Source: Lentilactobacillus kribbianus (lineage in GTDB: Bacteria; Bacillota; Bacilli; Lactobacillales; Lactobacillaceae). From it: a DNA stretch of 64,000 nt. The DNA lies in NCBI RefSeq assembly GCF_013184075.1, contig NZ_JABEQQ010000002.1, forward strand, positions 310,001 to 374,000, written 5' to 3'. Shown piece by piece: positions 1 through 12,980 of the stretch. The notes under the pieces are model-generated. The model did no database searches. It worked only from the letters and a program-made list of their open reading frames with translations, and had not been told where the DNA came from. A program made the position numbers and the translations under genes. Numbering within the stretch: the stretch's first letter is position 1; each line of letters begins with the position of its first letter.

Positions 1-1
1 G

Positions 2-142
2 GATCCAGATCAAACCGTTGCTGAATACGTAGCATCAAAAGGTGGTTCAATTAAGACCTTTGTTCGTTACGAAGTTGGTGAAGGTATTGAAAAAGTTGAA
101 AAGAGCTTTGAAGACGAAGTTCGCGAACAAATGAATAACTAA
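2..142 (+). CDS. tsf: Elongation factor Ts, C-terminal end (partial)
   Basis: The open frame running in from the window edge gives 46 residues ending EVREQMNN, which matches the C-terminus of EF-Ts in lactobacilli. EF-Ts is the nucleotide exchange factor for EF-Tu. Only the tail is visible, so the call also rests on context: tsf normally lies directly upstream of pyrH and frr, as here. A terminator hairpin follows, so pyrH does not depend only on read-through from this gene. Confidence 0.9.
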   Translation, partial: DPDQTVAEYVASKGGSIKTFVRYEVGEGIEKVEKSFEDEVREQMNN

Positions 143-177
143 TTTTTTCTTTAAAAAATTAGATTCAGTTTCGAAAT

Positions 178-217
178 GAAACCTACTGATGTATTTTAAT
201 ATCAGTAGGTTTTTTAT
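178..217 (+). terminator. Intrinsic terminator after tsf
   Basis: A perfect 10-bp stem (ACCTACTGAT at 181-190 with ATCAGTAGGT at 201-210) has a 10-nt AT-rich loop and is followed by a run of T. Confidence 0.92.
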
Positions 218-230
218 TTGGGTGGAATTA

Positions 231-260
231 TTGTTGTCACTGCCCTTATTATGCTAAAAT
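231..260 (+). promoter_or_regulatory. Promoter of pyrH-frr
   Basis: An extended -10, TGC-TAAAAT (252-260), has TTGTTG (231-236) 18 bp upstream. TTGTCA (234-239) would give a 15-bp spacer. It lies just after the tsf terminator and about 30 bp before the pyrH start. Confidence 0.65.
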
Positions 261-272
261 TGAATGTAATGA

Positions 273-1016
<744 letters not shown>

Positions 1017-1017
1017 C

Positions 1018-1581
1018 ATGGCTGACGTTAATGCAATTTTAAATGAAGCAAAAGATAAAATGAAAAAGGCTGAGGAAGTTTTAGGCCGTGAACTATCAGG
1101 AATTAGAGCGGGACATGCTAATGCTAGTCTATTAAACCGAGTAATGGTTAATTATTACGGAGCTCCCACACCATTAAATCAAATTGCTTCCATTACTATT
1201 CCAGAAGCGCGAGTAATTTTAATTACACCATTTGATAAATCAGCACTTGAAGATATTGAAAAAGGAATCTATGAAGCTGATTTGGGAATTAGTCCAGCTA
1301 ATGACGGTTCTGCTGTTCGTTTGGTTGTTCCTGCCTTAACCGAGGAACGTCGTGAAGAAGTTGCTAAACAAGTTAAAGCAGTTGGTGAAAAAAGCAAGGT
1401 TGCAGTTAGAAATGTTCGCCGTGAAGCAATGGATAGCTTAAAGAAGAGCAACAAAGCAGAAGAAATTACTGACGATGAACTTCATAGTAATGAAAATAAA
1501 GTTCAAAAAATTACAGATAATGCGATTAAAGACATCGACAAACGAGTTTCTGATAAAGAAAACGAAGTTATTAGCGGTTAA
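1018..1581 (+). CDS. frr: Ribosome recycling factor
   Basis: RRF works with EF-G to split post-termination ribosomes. The 187-aa length is standard for the family. The typical conserved segments are visible: [14 protein letters not shown] near residue 30, [15 protein letters not shown], and the basic [14 protein letters not shown] in the helical domain. It starts one base after the pyrH stop, with its ribosome binding site (AAAGGAG) inside the pyrH end. The order tsf-pyrH-frr is conserved in Firmicutes. Confidence 0.98.
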   Translation: MADVNAILNEAKDKMKKAEEVLGRELSGIRAGHANASLLNRVMVNYYGAPTPLNQIASITIPEARVILITPFDKSALEDIEKGIYEADLGISPANDGSAVRLVVPALTEERREEVAKQVKAVGEKSKVAVRNVRREAMDSLKKSNKAEEITDDELHSNENKVQKITDNAIKDIDKRVSDKENEVISG

Positions 1582-1611
1582 TTTAAAAGTCAATTTTAGG
1601 AGGAAACAAAC

Positions 1612-2067
1612 ATGGCAGATGAAAATAATAACAATGAAGAAGTAGAAATTATTCCTGGTTCCAAAGAATTTGATCAAATGTTGTTCAAGCTAAATGGGGA
1701 AATGAATGCTGACGATATTTCAGTATTGAACTATGGCGGTAATGAATTTCAAGAAATTCAACCAAACTTTTATGCAATGCCTGCTTTTATCGCAGACAAT
1801 TTCAATTTATTCTTCATTGTAGCTCCATTGATTGAAGACGATTGGGTAGTTGCATTTTCAACTGCTAAAATTGAAAATGAAAATGAAATTACTGATTTAT
1901 CTGAACCTATGACTACCGGTCAAGGATTGAATCAATTAGGTGCGGTTAACCCAGATGAAGCTAATAATTTGTTGAAGTACTTTAACACGTTAGTTGACGC
2001 TAACCGTGGTGAATGGAGAATGGTAGAAGCTGGTGATGATCAAACCGCTAGTGAAACTAATGAATAG
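1612..2067 (+). CDS. Unrecognised acidic 151-aa protein between frr and uppS
   Basis: I do not recognise this protein. It is a credible gene: a strong AGGAGG at 1599-1604 stands 7 nt before ATG, codon use is like its neighbours, and no better frame exists. The product is acidic with many Asn and Glu, has an unstructured-looking N-terminus (MADENNNNEEVEI) and C-terminus (DDQTASETNE), and a hydrophobic central strand (NLFFIVAPLI). I see no signal peptide or full membrane span, so it is probably cytosolic. It lies where frr and uppS are usually adjacent and is followed by a weak hairpin. Function unknown. Confidence 0.85.
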   Translation: MADENNNNEEVEIIPGSKEFDQMLFKLNGEMNADDISVLNYGGNEFQEIQPNFYAMPAFIADNFNLFFIVAPLIEDDWVVAFSTAKIENENEITDLSEPMTTGQGLNQLGAVNPDEANNLLKYFNTLVDANRGEWRMVEAGDDQTASETNE

Positions 2068-2076
2068 GATTGTTTA

Positions 2077-2108
2077 GGATGAGTTAAATGATTCTCATCC
2101 TTTATTTT
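2077..2108 (+). terminator. Probable weak terminator before uppS
   Basis: GGATGAG (2077-2083) pairs with CTCATCC (2094-2100) around a 10-nt loop and is followed by TTTATTTTT. The stem is only 7 bp and the U-tract is interrupted, so termination may be partial. Confidence 0.55.
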
Positions 2109-2137
2109 TGATATCGTAAAGATGAGGTTATGAGTAA

Positions 2138-2908
2138 TTGCTAAATTCAAAAAAAACAAAAAAAGTAACGCAGATAGATCCTGATAATATTCCTTCACAC
2201 GTGGCCATTATCATGGATGGTAACGGCCGCTGGGCTAAAAAACGTTATCTACCAAGAATCGCCGGTCATAAACAAGGAATGGAAACAGTTAAAACGATTA
2301 CTAAGACCGCTAGTCATATGGGAATTAAAGTTTTGACCCTGTATGCTTTTTCTACTGAAAATTGGAAGCGACCTAAAGATGAAGTTAGCTACATTATGAG
2401 TTTACCCGGAGCTTTTTTTGACAAATTTGTGCCGGAGTTGATAGAAAATAATGTTTCAGTACGAGTAATGGGTATGACAGAACAATTGCCGAAGCAAACA
2501 TTAGCAGCCGTTAACAAGGCAGTTGAACAAACTAGTCATTGTACTGGTATGATTTTGAATTTTGCGTTAAATTATGGTGCAAGAATGGAAATTACTAATG
2601 CAGTAAAAGAAATTGCACTAGCGGCGGCCAATCACGAAATCGATCCTGTTGATATTGATGAAAATATGATTGCTGATCATTTAATGACAGCATTTTTAGG
2701 TGACTTGGCAGATCCTGATTTGTTGATTCGTACTAGCGGCGAAGAACGAATTTCTAATTTTTTACTTTGGCAAATCGCTTATAGTGAGTTTATTTTTAGC
2801 GAAACGTTGTGGCCTGATTTTGATGCTGATACTTTTGAAAAATTAGTAATTGAGTACCAGGGCCGACATCGACGGTTTGGCGGCCTAGAAAAAGAATCTA
2901 AAAAGTAG
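2138..2908 (+). CDS. uppS: Isoprenyl transferase (undecaprenyl diphosphate synthase)
   Basis: This cis-prenyltransferase condenses isopentenyl diphosphate units onto farnesyl diphosphate to make the C55 lipid carrier for peptidoglycan and wall polymers. The 256-aa protein has the catalytic MDGNGRWAKKR signature near residue 25 and the C-terminal IRTSGEERISNFLLWQ block. The start is TTG 2138: the only nearby ATG (2129) reads into a stop after four codons, and GATGAGG (2121-2127) lies 10 nt upstream. cdsA follows after 9 bases. Confidence 0.96.
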   Translation: MLNSKKTKKVTQIDPDNIPSHVAIIMDGNGRWAKKRYLPRIAGHKQGMETVKTITKTASHMGIKVLTLYAFSTENWKRPKDEVSYIMSLPGAFFDKFVPELIENNVSVRVMGMTEQLPKQTLAAVNKAVEQTSHCTGMILNFALNYGARMEITNAVKEIALAAANHEIDPVDIDENMIADHLMTAFLGDLADPDLLIRTSGEERISNFLLWQIAYSEFIFSETLWPDFDADTFEKLVIEYQGRHRRFGGLEKESKK

Positions 2909-2917
2909 GGGATTAAC

Positions 2918-3706
2918 ATGAGACAAAGAGTAATTACAGCAGTAGTAGCGTTAATTATTTTTATCCCCATTATTATTGCTGGTGGGGTTTGGATCGATAT
3001 TGCTGCTGCAGTTTTAGGAGTGGTAGCTATTTCAGAAATATTAGTAATGAAAAAGAAATTACTAATTTCTGGAGAAGCATTGATTTCGTATTTGGGAGTT
3101 TTAGTACTAATTGCTCCGCAACAGTGGTTGTCTTTGATACCAAATAATATTAGTCAAACCTTCTTATTTTATATGGTAGTAATGGCATTATTATTGCTAA
3201 CGGTGTTTACACGTAACCGATTTTCATTTGATGATGTCGGAGTGTTAACTTTGGGAATGCTATATACTGGCATGGGCTTTCACTTTTTCCTAACGGCTAG
3301 ACACGTAGGCTTAACAATGCTTCTTTACGCATTGTTTATTGTTTGGGCTACCGATAGTGGTGCATACATTTTTGGTCGGATGTTTGGTAAACATAAGTTA
3401 GCCCCACATGTTAGTCCGAACAAAACCTGGGAAGGTTCAATTTATGGCAGTATTTTCGCAGTGGCACTTGTTAGCATCTGGGCCTTATTTTATCCCATCG
3501 CAGGCCTTAGCTTCTGGCAACTTTTACCAATTACCATCGGATTGTCAGTGATGGGGCAATTAGGTGATTTGGTCGAGTCATCACTTAAACGATACTATGG
3601 TGTTAAGGATTCTGGTAAAATTTTGCCAGGGCACGGTGGTATCTTAGATCGTTTTGATAGTTTATTGTTTGTTTTACCTGTCCTACATCTTGTAGGATTG
3701 ATTTAG
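2918..3706 (+). CDS. cdsA: Phosphatidate cytidylyltransferase (CDP-diacylglycerol synthase)
   Basis: CdsA makes CDP-diacylglycerol from phosphatidate and CTP, the precursor of anionic phospholipids. The 262-aa protein is mostly hydrophobic with several membrane segments. It carries the family signature near its C-terminus: SSLKRYYGVKDSG followed by PGHGGILDRFDS. It sits between uppS and rseP, the usual Firmicute order. The ribosome binding site is weak (a G-rich run just before ATG), so translation may be coupled to uppS. Confidence 0.96.
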   Translation: MRQRVITAVVALIIFIPIIIAGGVWIDIAAAVLGVVAISEILVMKKKLLISGEALISYLGVLVLIAPQQWLSLIPNNISQTFLFYMVVMALLLLTVFTRNRFSFDDVGVLTLGMLYTGMGFHFFLTARHVGLTMLLYALFIVWATDSGAYIFGRMFGKHKLAPHVSPNKTWEGSIYGSIFAVALVSIWALFYPIAGLSFWQLLPITIGLSVMGQLGDLVESSLKRYYGVKDSGKILPGHGGILDRFDSLLFVLPVLHLVGLI

Positions 3707-3729
3707 AGCCATTAGGAGGAAGATAATCC

Positions 3730-5004
3730 TTGATAACTACGATTATTGTTTTTATTATCGTTTTTGGCATTTTGGTAATCTTCCATGAATTTGGTCATTA
3801 TATTATGGCCAAAAGATCGGGAATTTTAGTGCGAGAATTTTCAGTAGGTATGGGACCTAAGTTGTTTTATTACCGAAAAAATGGAACCACCTTCACCCTT
3901 AGACTGCTACCTGTCGGTGGCTATGTTCGAATGGCTGGTGGTGCAGATGATGAAGACGAAGAAATTAAACCGGGAACACCGGCAACACTACAAATTAACA
4001 AGCAAAACAAAGTTAGTTCTATTAATATTAGTAATAAAACATCTCTATTTCAGGGAATTCCAGTCACAATTACTGATTCAGATTTAGAAAACCAACTTTG
4101 GTTAGATGGCTATGAAAATGGTGATGAATCAACTACTAAGCGTTTTGCAGTTGATCATGATGCCACAATAATTGAAAAAGACGGGGTTGCAGTTCAAATT
4201 GCTCCTAAAGACGTCCAATTTGATTCTGCTTCATTACCAAATCGGATCCTTACTAATTTTGCTGGAGTTTTTAATAACTTTTTGCTGGCTATTGTGGTTT
4301 ATACCATTTTAGGATTTGTTCAAGGTGGAGTCCTCACTAATACTAACCAAGTAGATGTTGCTACCCATGATTCAGTTGCTCGTGATGCTGGTATTAAAAG
4401 CGGTGATAAAATCATTGCTGTTGATGGCCAAAAAACTGATAATTGGACAGAATTAACAACTAAAATTCAGAATAAACCAGGAAAAAAAGTTGATTTAACG
4501 GTTAAACGTGGTAACTCACAAAAAAAAGTGACTCTAACCCCTAAAAAGGAAAAAATTAGTGGTAAAAGCGTCGGAATGATTGGTGTTACACAAAGCTTGG
4601 ATCGCAGTTTTAAGGCTAAAGCTTTGTCTGGATTTACTCAATCATGGTCAATGACCAAGCAACTCCTTATTGCCATTGGTTCAATGTTTACCGGTCATTT
4701 TAGTTTGAACGATTTAGGTGGACCAGTAGCTATTTTTGCTACTACCTCTCAAGCTGCTAAGTTAGGAATTACCGGCGTATTAAGTTTCTTAGGATTCTTG
4801 TCATTGAACTTAGGAATCGTTAATTTGCTCCCAATTCCAGGACTTGATGGTGGTAAATTATTATTAAATATTATTGAGGCGATTAGACATAAACCGGTTT
4901 CAACCAAAACAGAAACGGTAATTACTTTAATTGGATTTGTCTTTTTAATGATTCTAATGGTCTTGGTTACATGGAACGATTTGCAAAGATACTTTTTGCA
5001 TTAA
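3730..5004 (+). CDS. rseP: RIP-family zinc site-2 metalloprotease (RseP/Eep type)
   Basis: This intramembrane protease cleaves membrane-bound anti-sigma factors, signal-peptide remnants or pheromone precursors in related Gram-positives. In the 424-aa product the zinc motif HEFGH is at residues 19-23 in the first membrane segment. A PDZ domain lies around residues 200-285 (KSGDKIIAVDGQ), and the second active-site motif, LLPIPGLDGGK, is near residue 380. The Asp/Lys-rich insert after residue 75 is usual in Lactobacillales. The start is TTG 3730 with AGGAGG 9 nt upstream. Confidence 0.95.
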   Translation: MITTIIVFIIVFGILVIFHEFGHYIMAKRSGILVREFSVGMGPKLFYYRKNGTTFTLRLLPVGGYVRMAGGADDEDEEIKPGTPATLQINKQNKVSSINISNKTSLFQGIPVTITDSDLENQLWLDGYENGDESTTKRFAVDHDATIIEKDGVAVQIAPKDVQFDSASLPNRILTNFAGVFNNFLLAIVVYTILGFVQGGVLTNTNQVDVATHDSVARDAGIKSGDKIIAVDGQKTDNWTELTTKIQNKPGKKVDLTVKRGNSQKKVTLTPKKEKISGKSVGMIGVTQSLDRSFKAKALSGFTQSWSMTKQLLIAIGSMFTGHFSLNDLGGPVAIFATTSQAAKLGITGVLSFLGFLSLNLGIVNLLPIPGLDGGKLLLNIIEAIRHKPVSTKTETVITLIGFVFLMILMVLVTWNDLQRYFLH

Positions 5005-5016
5005 GTTAATTATTAA

Positions 5017-6744
<1,728 letters not shown>

Positions 6745-6786
6745 TTGCAAAATAAGGAATTTGTTTTAAGATATATAAAGCAATAA

Positions 6787-6813
6787 AAAAACTGGGATTT
6801 CCCAGTTTTTTTT
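6787..6813 (+). terminator. Intrinsic terminator after proS
   Basis: The short stem AAACTGGG / CCCAGTTT has a very small loop and is followed by T8. It separates proS from polC. Confidence 0.9.
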
Positions 6814-6857
6814 AATCAGAATTTAATTGTATTTGTATTACTTAAGGAGGAAATATT

Positions 6858-9800
6858 TTGAGCCTCAATCCACAAGAACTTTTTGGAAAATTATTGGAGC
6901 AATTAAATTGGACCGATATGAGCAGCAATTTGGCTTTTGATAACGCCGGAATTGATAAAATTGAAATTCATAAGCGTAGTAAAGTTTGGAATTTTGTGAT
7001 TAATACCAAAACTATTTTACCATTTGAGTTATTTTATGAATTAAATAACCGCCTTCGTGGGGCCTTTCAAGATATTGCTCAAGTTAATTTAACAATTATC
7101 CCGACAACCAATGAATTTGATAATAAAATTTTACAGGATTATTGGCAATGGGTAGTAACTAATTGTGGAATTACATCACCACTATTGAGGGAATTATGTG
7201 ACGAAAGAGCACCACAAATTAGTGATTCACGAGTTGAATTTACTGTTGAAAATGAAGTGGTGAAAAATTTTTTAACACAACAAGCCTTAGGGCCAATTGA
7301 AGACACATACCGCCAGTTAGGGTTTCCTAATTTTACTATCCATACCATGGTGGATGAATCAGCTTCACAGCAAAAAATTGAAGCAATGAAGCAAAAAGCG
7401 GCTGAGCAACAAGTTCAAATTGCTAAACAAGTTGCTAACAATGCGCAGCAAAAACCAGCTCAACATAAAACCAGTTCTAACCCTAAAGGCGCTACGATTG
7501 GCCGACGAATTGATAATAAACAACCAGTAACCCAGATGGTCGATATTTTAGATGAGGAAAATTCGATTATTGTTACAGGATACGTTTTTGATAAAGAAAT
7601 TAGAGCACTACGCTCAGGGCGAAAACTGTTAATGTTAAAGGTAACTGATTATTCTTCTTCAATTCAAATTAAGCGTTTTTCTGGCAAAAATGATGAGGCC
7701 TTATTTGATACCATTAATGTTGGCGACTGGATTAAAGTTCGTGGTAATGTCCAAGAAGATAATTATTCTCATGAATTAACGATGAATGCCAACGATATTA
7801 ACTTAATGAAGCATGCAGAAAAAACAGATGATGCACCAGCTGATCAGAAAAGAGTGGAATTACACTTACATTCCCAAATGAGTCAAATGGATGCCACTAA
7901 TAATATTAGTGATTTTGTTCATCGAGCAAAGCAATGGGGGCAACCAGCGATTGCAATTACGGATCATTCGGGTGTGCAAGGATTTCCTGATGCGTTTCAT
8001 GCGGGAGAAAAAGAAGACGTTAAGATAATTTATGGAGTGGAAGCTAATCTAGTAGATGATGGCGTGCCCATTGGTTATAATGATGCTCATGTGAATTTAA
8101 AAGAAGCCGAATATGTGGTTTTTGATGTGGAAACCACGGGATTATCTGCTATCTATGACCGGGTAATTGAACTATCGGCCGTTAAAATGCAGAACAATAA
8201 TGTTATTGATCAATTTGAAGAATTTATTGATCCGGGATTTCCGTTGTCGGAACAAACCATTAACTTAACTTCTATTACTGATGAAATGGTCCATGGTTCG
8301 AAGTCAGAAGAGGAAGTATTTAAGTTGTTCCGTGAGTTTTGTGGAGATGACATTATTGTGGGACATAACGTGACTTTTGACGTTGGTTTTATGAATACTG
8401 GTTATTTACGTCATGATATGCCAGAAATTGATAATCCAATCATTGATACATTAACGTTGGCACGTTTTTTGTATCCAAATATGAAAGGGTATCGATTAAA
8501 TACGTTGGCTAAAAAATTCAACGTTAACTTAGAGCATCATCACCGGGCAATTTATGATGCGGAAACGACGGGACATTTAAATTATATTTTCTTAAATGAT
8601 GCCAACGAACAGTATCAGATTGAATACCATGATCAACTTAATCAACATATGAATGACAACGATGCGTACAAACATGCGCGTCCTAGCCATGCTATTTTGT
8701 TAGCTCAAACTCAGGCAGGCTTAAAAAATTTATTTAAGCTGGTGTCATTGTCCAATGTTGAATATTTTTATCGAGTTCCTCGCATTCCTCGTAGTCAATT
8801 AGAAAAATATCGTGATGGTATTTTAGTTGGTTCGGCTTGCTCTAACGGTGAAGTTTTCACCGCAATGATGCAAAAAGGAGTGGGAGAAGCCAAACAAAAG
8901 GCTAAGTTTTATGATTATTTGGAAGTACAGCCTAAGGCAGCATATGAACCATTAATTGAATCACAAATGATTAAGGATAACGCTAATTTAGAAGAAATTT
9001 TACAAAACATCGTTAATATTGGTGATGAATTAAATAAGCCTGTAGTTGCAACTGGCGACGTTCACTATTTAGATGCTCATGATTATATTTATCGAAAAAT
9101 TCTGATTAACTCTCAGGGTGGTGCCAATCCATTAAATCGACAAACTTTGCCAGATGTTCATTTTTTGACAACCAATGAAATGTTGGCTGACTTTACTTTT
9201 TTAGGAGCTAGCAAAGCACAAGAAATTGTGGTGACCAATACTAATAAAATTGCTGATTCAATCGATGTTATTCATCCACTAAAAGATAAATTGTATACGC
9301 CTAAGATGGAAGGCGCTGAGGATGAAATTGAGCAACGAACAATGGATACTGCTCATCAAATGTACGGCAATCCACTGCCTGATATTGTTGATCAACGATT
9401 AAAAAAGGAATTAAAAAGTATTATTGGCAATGGATTTTCCGTTATTTATTTGATTGCCCAACGACTAGTAGCCAAGAGTAACAAAGATGGTTACTTAGTT
9501 GGTTCTCGGGGATCGGTTGGTTCCAGTTTAGTGGCTACATTGACCGGAATTACTGAAGTTAATCCGTTACCACCACATTATCGTTGTCCCAATTGTCAAC
9601 ATACCGAATTTTTCACGAAGGGTGAATATAGTTCCGGCTATGATTTACCAATGAAAAATTGTCCTGAATGTGACACTTTGATGATTGGTGACGGTCATGA
9701 TATTCCGTTTGAAACTTTCTTGGGATTTACTGGGAATAAGGTTCCAGATATTGATTTAAATTTTTCAGGTGATTATCAACCAATTGCCCATAACTATACG

Positions 9801-11174
9801 AAGGTCTTGTTTGGTGAAAAAAATGTATTTCGTGCTGGGACAATTGGTACGGTGGCAGATAAAACAGCTTACGGATACGTAAAGGCTTATGAACGCGATA
9901 CAGGTAAAGTATTTCGTCAAGCTGAAGAGGATCGGTTGGCAAAGGGAGCAACCGGAGTAAAGCGAACCACCGGCCAACATCCGGCTGGTATTATTGTAGT
10001 TCCAGATTACATGGACATTTATGATTTTACGCCAATTCAATTTCCGGCTGATGATCGCACGGCTGCGTGGAAAACCACTCATTTTGATTTCCACTCTATT
10101 CACGATAATATTTTAAAAATTGATATCTTAGGTCATGATGACCCAACAATGATTCGAATGTTACAAGATCTTTCTGGCATTGATCCACATACGATTCCAA
10201 TGAATGATCCAGGGGTGATGTCATTATTTTCTAGTCCAGAAGTTCTCGGGGTAACAGAAGAACAAATTCAATCCAAGACTGGAACTTTAGGTGTTCCGGA
10301 ATTCGGAACTAGGTTTGTGCGAGGCATGTTAGAACAAACGCATCCTAAGAATTATTCTGAACTTCTTCAAATTTCTGGCCTTTCTCATGGAACCGATGTT
10401 TGGTTAGGCAATGCTGAGGAATTGATAAAAGATGGAACAGCAACAATTGCCAACGTGATTGGATGTCGTGATAACATCATGACCGACTTGATTCATTGGG
10501 GACTAGATTCTGAAATCGCCTTCCAGGTAATGGAACACGTTCGAAAAGGAAAAGGAATTCCTGATGAATGGCAAGCTAAGATGCGTGAAGCCGATGTTCC
10601 AGATTGGTATATTGATTCTTGTCTAAAGATTAAATATATGTTCCCACGAGCCCATGCTGCAGCATATATTTTGATGGCGTTACGAATTGCTTATTTCAAA
10701 GTGTACTTCCCAATGCTTTATTACGCGGCTTATTTTTCGGTCAGAGCAGATGATTTCGATATTGTCTCAATGTGTCGAGGTAAGGAAAGTGTTAAAAACG
10801 CAATGCACGAAATAAATGCTAAAGGGATGGATGCTTCTACTAAGGAAAAGAATTTATTAACTGTCTTGGAGTTAGCTAACGAAATGTTAGAGAGAGGTTA
10901 TAAATTTCAAATGGTTGATCTCGATAAATCAGATTCTAGTGAATGGTTAATTGATGGTGATACTTTAATCGCACCATTTGATTCTGTTCCCGGTTTAGGC
11001 CTAAATGTAGCTAAACAAATTGTGGCAGCACGAGAAGACCGTCCCTTCTTATCTAAAGAAGATCTTTCTAAACGAGGAAAGGTTTCTAAAACTTTAATTG
11101 ATTTTATGAGTGATAATGGTGTTTTAGATGGTTTACCAGATGAAAATCAATTGAGCCTTTTTGATATGATGTAG
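6858..11174 (+). CDS. polC: DNA polymerase III PolC-type alpha subunit
   Basis: This is the main replicative polymerase of low-GC Gram-positives, with its own 3'-5' exonuclease. In the 1438-aa product an OB-fold region precedes a PHP domain starting near residue 331 ([17 protein letters not shown]). The PHP domain is split by a DnaQ-like exonuclease from about residue 418 (FDVETTGLS). A zinc-binding CPNC...CPEC pair lies near residue 908 and the polymerase acid motif [10 protein letters not shown] near residue 963. The C-terminus carries the clamp-binding motif QLSLF. The start is TTG, with AAGGAGG upstream. Confidence 0.98.
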   Translation: MSLNPQELFGKLLEQLNWTDMSSNLAFDNAGIDKIEIHKRSKVWNFVINTKTILPFELFYELNNRLRGAFQDIAQVNLTIIPTTNEFDNKILQDYWQWVVTNCGITSPLLRELCDERAPQISDSRVEFTVENEVVKNFLTQQALGPIEDTYRQLGFPNFTIHTMVDESASQQKIEAMKQKAAEQQVQIAKQVANNAQQKPAQHKTSSNPKGATIGRRIDNKQPVTQMVDILDEENSIIVTGYVFDKEIRALRSGRKLLMLKVTDYSSSIQIKRFSGKNDEALFDTINVGDWIKVRGNVQEDNYSHELTMNANDINLMKHAEKTDDAPADQKRVELHLHSQMSQMDATNNISDFVHRAKQWGQPAIAITDHSGVQGFPDAFHAGEKEDVKIIYGVEANLVDDGVPIGYNDAHVNLKEAEYVVFDVETTGLSAIYDRVIELSAVKMQNNNVIDQFEEFIDPGFPLSEQTINLTSITDEMVHGSKSEEEVFKLFREFCGDDIIVGHNVTFDVGFMNTGYLRHDMPEIDNPIIDTLTLARFLYPNMKGYRLNTLAKKFNVNLEHHHRAIYDAETTGHLNYIFLNDANEQYQIEYHDQLNQHMNDNDAYKHARPSHAILLAQTQAGLKNLFKLVSLSNVEYFYRVPRIPRSQLEKYRDGILVGSACSNGEVFTAMMQKGVGEAKQKAKFYDYLEVQPKAAYEPLIESQMIKDNANLEEILQNIVNIGDELNKPVVATGDVHYLDAHDYIYRKILINSQGGANPLNRQTLPDVHFLTTNEMLADFTFLGASKAQEIVVTNTNKIADSIDVIHPLKDKLYTPKMEGAEDEIEQRTMDTAHQMYGNPLPDIVDQRLKKELKSIIGNGFSVIYLIAQRLVAKSNKDGYLVGSRGSVGSSLVATLTGITEVNPLPPHYRCPNCQHTEFFTKGEYSSGYDLPMKNCPECDTLMIGDGHDIPFETFLGFTGNKVPDIDLNFSGDYQPIAHNYTKVLFGEKNVFRAGTIGTVADKTAYGYVKAYERDTGKVFRQAEEDRLAKGATGVKRTTGQHPAGIIVVPDYMDIYDFTPIQFPADDRTAAWKTTHFDFHSIHDNILKIDILGHDDPTMIRMLQDLSGIDPHTIPMNDPGVMSLFSSPEVLGVTEEQIQSKTGTLGVPEFGTRFVRGMLEQTHPKNYSELLQISGLSHGTDVWLGNAEELIKDGTATIANVIGCRDNIMTDLIHWGLDSEIAFQVMEHVRKGKGIPDEWQAKMREADVPDWYIDSCLKIKYMFPRAHAAAYILMALRIAYFKVYFPMLYYAAYFSVRADDFDIVSMCRGKESVKNAMHEINAKGMDASTKEKNLLTVLELANEMLERGYKFQMVDLDKSDSSEWLIDGDTLIAPFDSVPGLGLNVAKQIVAAREDRPFLSKEDLSKRGKVSKTLIDFMSDNGVLDGLPDENQLSLFDMM

Positions 11175-11182
11175 ATAGAGAT

Positions 11183-11211
11183 TTGTTAAACAGCTATTAC
11201 TGTGGTATACT
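11183..11211 (+). promoter_or_regulatory. Promoter of rimP-nusA-ylxR-ylxQ-infB-rbfA
   Basis: TTGTTA (11183-11188), a 17-bp spacer and TATACT (11206-11211) with an extended TGG in front make one of the best promoters in the window. Transcription would start near 11218, shortly before the leader terminator. Confidence 0.85.
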
Positions 11212-11236
11212 TATCTGTATTAAATAACTCGTAAAG

Positions 11237-11263
11237 GAGTGAGCAGAAATGCTCGCTCTTTTT
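11237..11263 (+). terminator. Leader terminator (attenuator candidate) before rimP-nusA
   Basis: A 9-bp stem, GAGTGAGCA (11237-11245) with TGCTCGCTC (11250-11258), closes a GAAA tetraloop and is followed by T5. It lies after the operon promoter and before the rimP ribosome binding site, so operon transcripts must read through it. Leader termination of the nusA operon, with NusA feedback, is known in Bacillus subtilis; the same role here is inference. Confidence 0.85.
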
Positions 11264-11289
11264 AATGGAAAAATTTAGGAGGCAATCTA

Positions 11290-11760
11290 TTGAGCGAGGT
11301 TACTGAAACAGTAAAACAGATTGTAGAACCAATTTTGGCTAGCCATTCATTTTATCTTTATGATATTGAATTTGTGAAGGAAAGCAAAAGCTGGTTTTTA
11401 CGAATTTATATTGATAAGCCTGGTGGCATTACAATTGACGACTGTGCCGTTGTCAGCGATGAATTAAGTGAACAATTGGACGAAATGGAACCAGATCCAA
11501 TTCCACAAGCTTATTATTTAGACGTATCTTCTCCAGGTGCAGAACGAACATTGAGAAATGATAAAGATCTCAATGACGTTTTAGGAGATTACGTGCATTT
11601 GTCTCTTTACCAAAATCTAAATGGACAAAAAGTATATGAAGGTGATTTGGTCGAAGTAACAGCCGATTATCTTAAATTAGATAACGTAATGAATTTTGAT
11701 CAAGCAGTTGAAATACCACGTGATAAAATTGCTAAGGCACGCTTAGCAATTAAATTTTGA
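11290..11760 (+). CDS. rimP: Ribosome maturation factor RimP
   Basis: RimP assists maturation of the 30S subunit. The 156-aa protein has the two-domain RimP pattern: an N-terminal alpha/beta part with the [20 protein letters not shown] block and the typical [14 protein letters not shown] motif, then an SH3-like C-terminal part. The start is TTG, with TAGGAGG upstream. It is the first gene of the nusA operon, as in B. subtilis (ylxS). Confidence 0.96.
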   Translation: MSEVTETVKQIVEPILASHSFYLYDIEFVKESKSWFLRIYIDKPGGITIDDCAVVSDELSEQLDEMEPDPIPQAYYLDVSSPGAERTLRNDKDLNDVLGDYVHLSLYQNLNGQKVYEGDLVEVTADYLKLDNVMNFDQAVEIPRDKIAKARLAIKF

Positions 11761-11786
11761 AGATTGATTAATAAAGGAGAATAAAA

Positions 11787-12962
11787 ATGAGTAAAGAGCT
11801 TTTAGGCGCTCTATCTTCATTAGAAGAAGAAAAGGGTATCAAAAAAGAGGTTATCATCGATGCCTTAGAAGCAGCATTAGTATCAGCATATAAACGAAAT
11901 TATGGTCAAGCCCAAAATGTTGAAGTCAACTTTGATGAAAAAAAGGGTGACGTCCACGTTTATGCCGTTAAAAAAGTTGTGGAAAATGTTGAAGATCCTC
12001 AATTAGAAATTAGCCTATCAGATGCCGTTCAAATTAATCGTGGTTATGAATTAGATGACGAAATTAAGTTTGAGGTAACTCCTAAAACATTTGGACGAAT
12101 TGCTGCTCAAACTGCTAAGCAAGTTATCATGCAACGAGTAAGAGAAGCAGAACGTGAAATTGTTTTTAATCAATATAGTAAGTACCAAGACGAATTGGTA
12201 ACTGGTGAAATTGAACGCCAAGATAATCGATTTGTTTACGTGGATTTAGATGATGTTGAAGCCGTAATGGGTGCTAAAGATCAAATGCCTAACGAAGTTT
12301 ATCGTCCACAAAGCAGAATTAAGGTCTACGTAACTAAGGTTGAAAATGCTACCAAGGGGCCTCAAGTTTTTGTTAGTCGAACTGCTCCTGGAATGTTGAA
12401 ACGATTATTTGAACAAGAAGTCCCAGAAGTTTATGATGGAACTGTAGAAATAGTTTCGATTGCTAGAGAAGCTGGTGATCGGGCTAAGGTAGCGGTGCGT
12501 TCTAACAATGCCGATATCGATCCTGTTGGGACGGCTGTTGGTCCTCGTGGTCAACGAGTTCAAACTATCGTTAATGAACTTCATGGCGAAAATATGGATA
12601 TCGTTGAATGGGATGCTGACAACGCCAAGTATATTGCTAACGCCTTAAATCCAGCTGAAGTCATTGATGTAATCTTTGATGCTGATAACGATCGTGCTTG
12701 CACGGTTATTGTTCCAGATTATCAGTTGTCATTAGCTATTGGTAAAAAAGGACAAAATGCTCGTTTGGCAGCCCGCTTAACTGGATTTAAGATTGATATC
12801 AAATCTGAATCAGAAGCTGAAGATATGTTTAATGATCAACAACAAAAGGTTAACAATTCAGTGGATGTTACTATTGATAGTGGTGAAAATGAAGAACATT
12901 ATGTTGATGAAGTGAATTTAAGCCAACAAGAAAACGATTTTGAACAAGATAATTTAAACTAG
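11787..12962 (+). CDS. nusA: Transcription termination/antitermination factor NusA
   Basis: NusA binds RNA polymerase and modulates pausing and intrinsic termination. The 391-aa protein has the N-terminal polymerase-binding domain, an S1 domain (ELVTGEIERQDNRFVYVDL, from about residue 135) and two KH domains (VGPRGQRVQ and AIGKKGQNARLAARLTG). The tail after about residue 350 is acidic and low in complexity. It has none of the acidic repeats of the E. coli protein, as usual in Firmicutes. It may feed back on the terminator in its own leader. Confidence 0.98.
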   Translation: MSKELLGALSSLEEEKGIKKEVIIDALEAALVSAYKRNYGQAQNVEVNFDEKKGDVHVYAVKKVVENVEDPQLEISLSDAVQINRGYELDDEIKFEVTPKTFGRIAAQTAKQVIMQRVREAEREIVFNQYSKYQDELVTGEIERQDNRFVYVDLDDVEAVMGAKDQMPNEVYRPQSRIKVYVTKVENATKGPQVFVSRTAPGMLKRLFEQEVPEVYDGTVEIVSIAREAGDRAKVAVRSNNADIDPVGTAVGPRGQRVQTIVNELHGENMDIVEWDADNAKYIANALNPAEVIDVIFDADNDRACTVIVPDYQLSLAIGKKGQNARLAARLTGFKIDIKSESEAEDMFNDQQQKVNNSVDVTIDSGENEEHYVDEVNLSQQENDFEQDNLN

Positions 12963-12980
12963 TTTTAGGAGGTGTTTGGA

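Noticed and set aside
9765-10103. 112-aa minus-strand frame inside polC
   Set aside because: It lies wholly within the conserved polymerase core and has no ribosome binding site or recognisable product.
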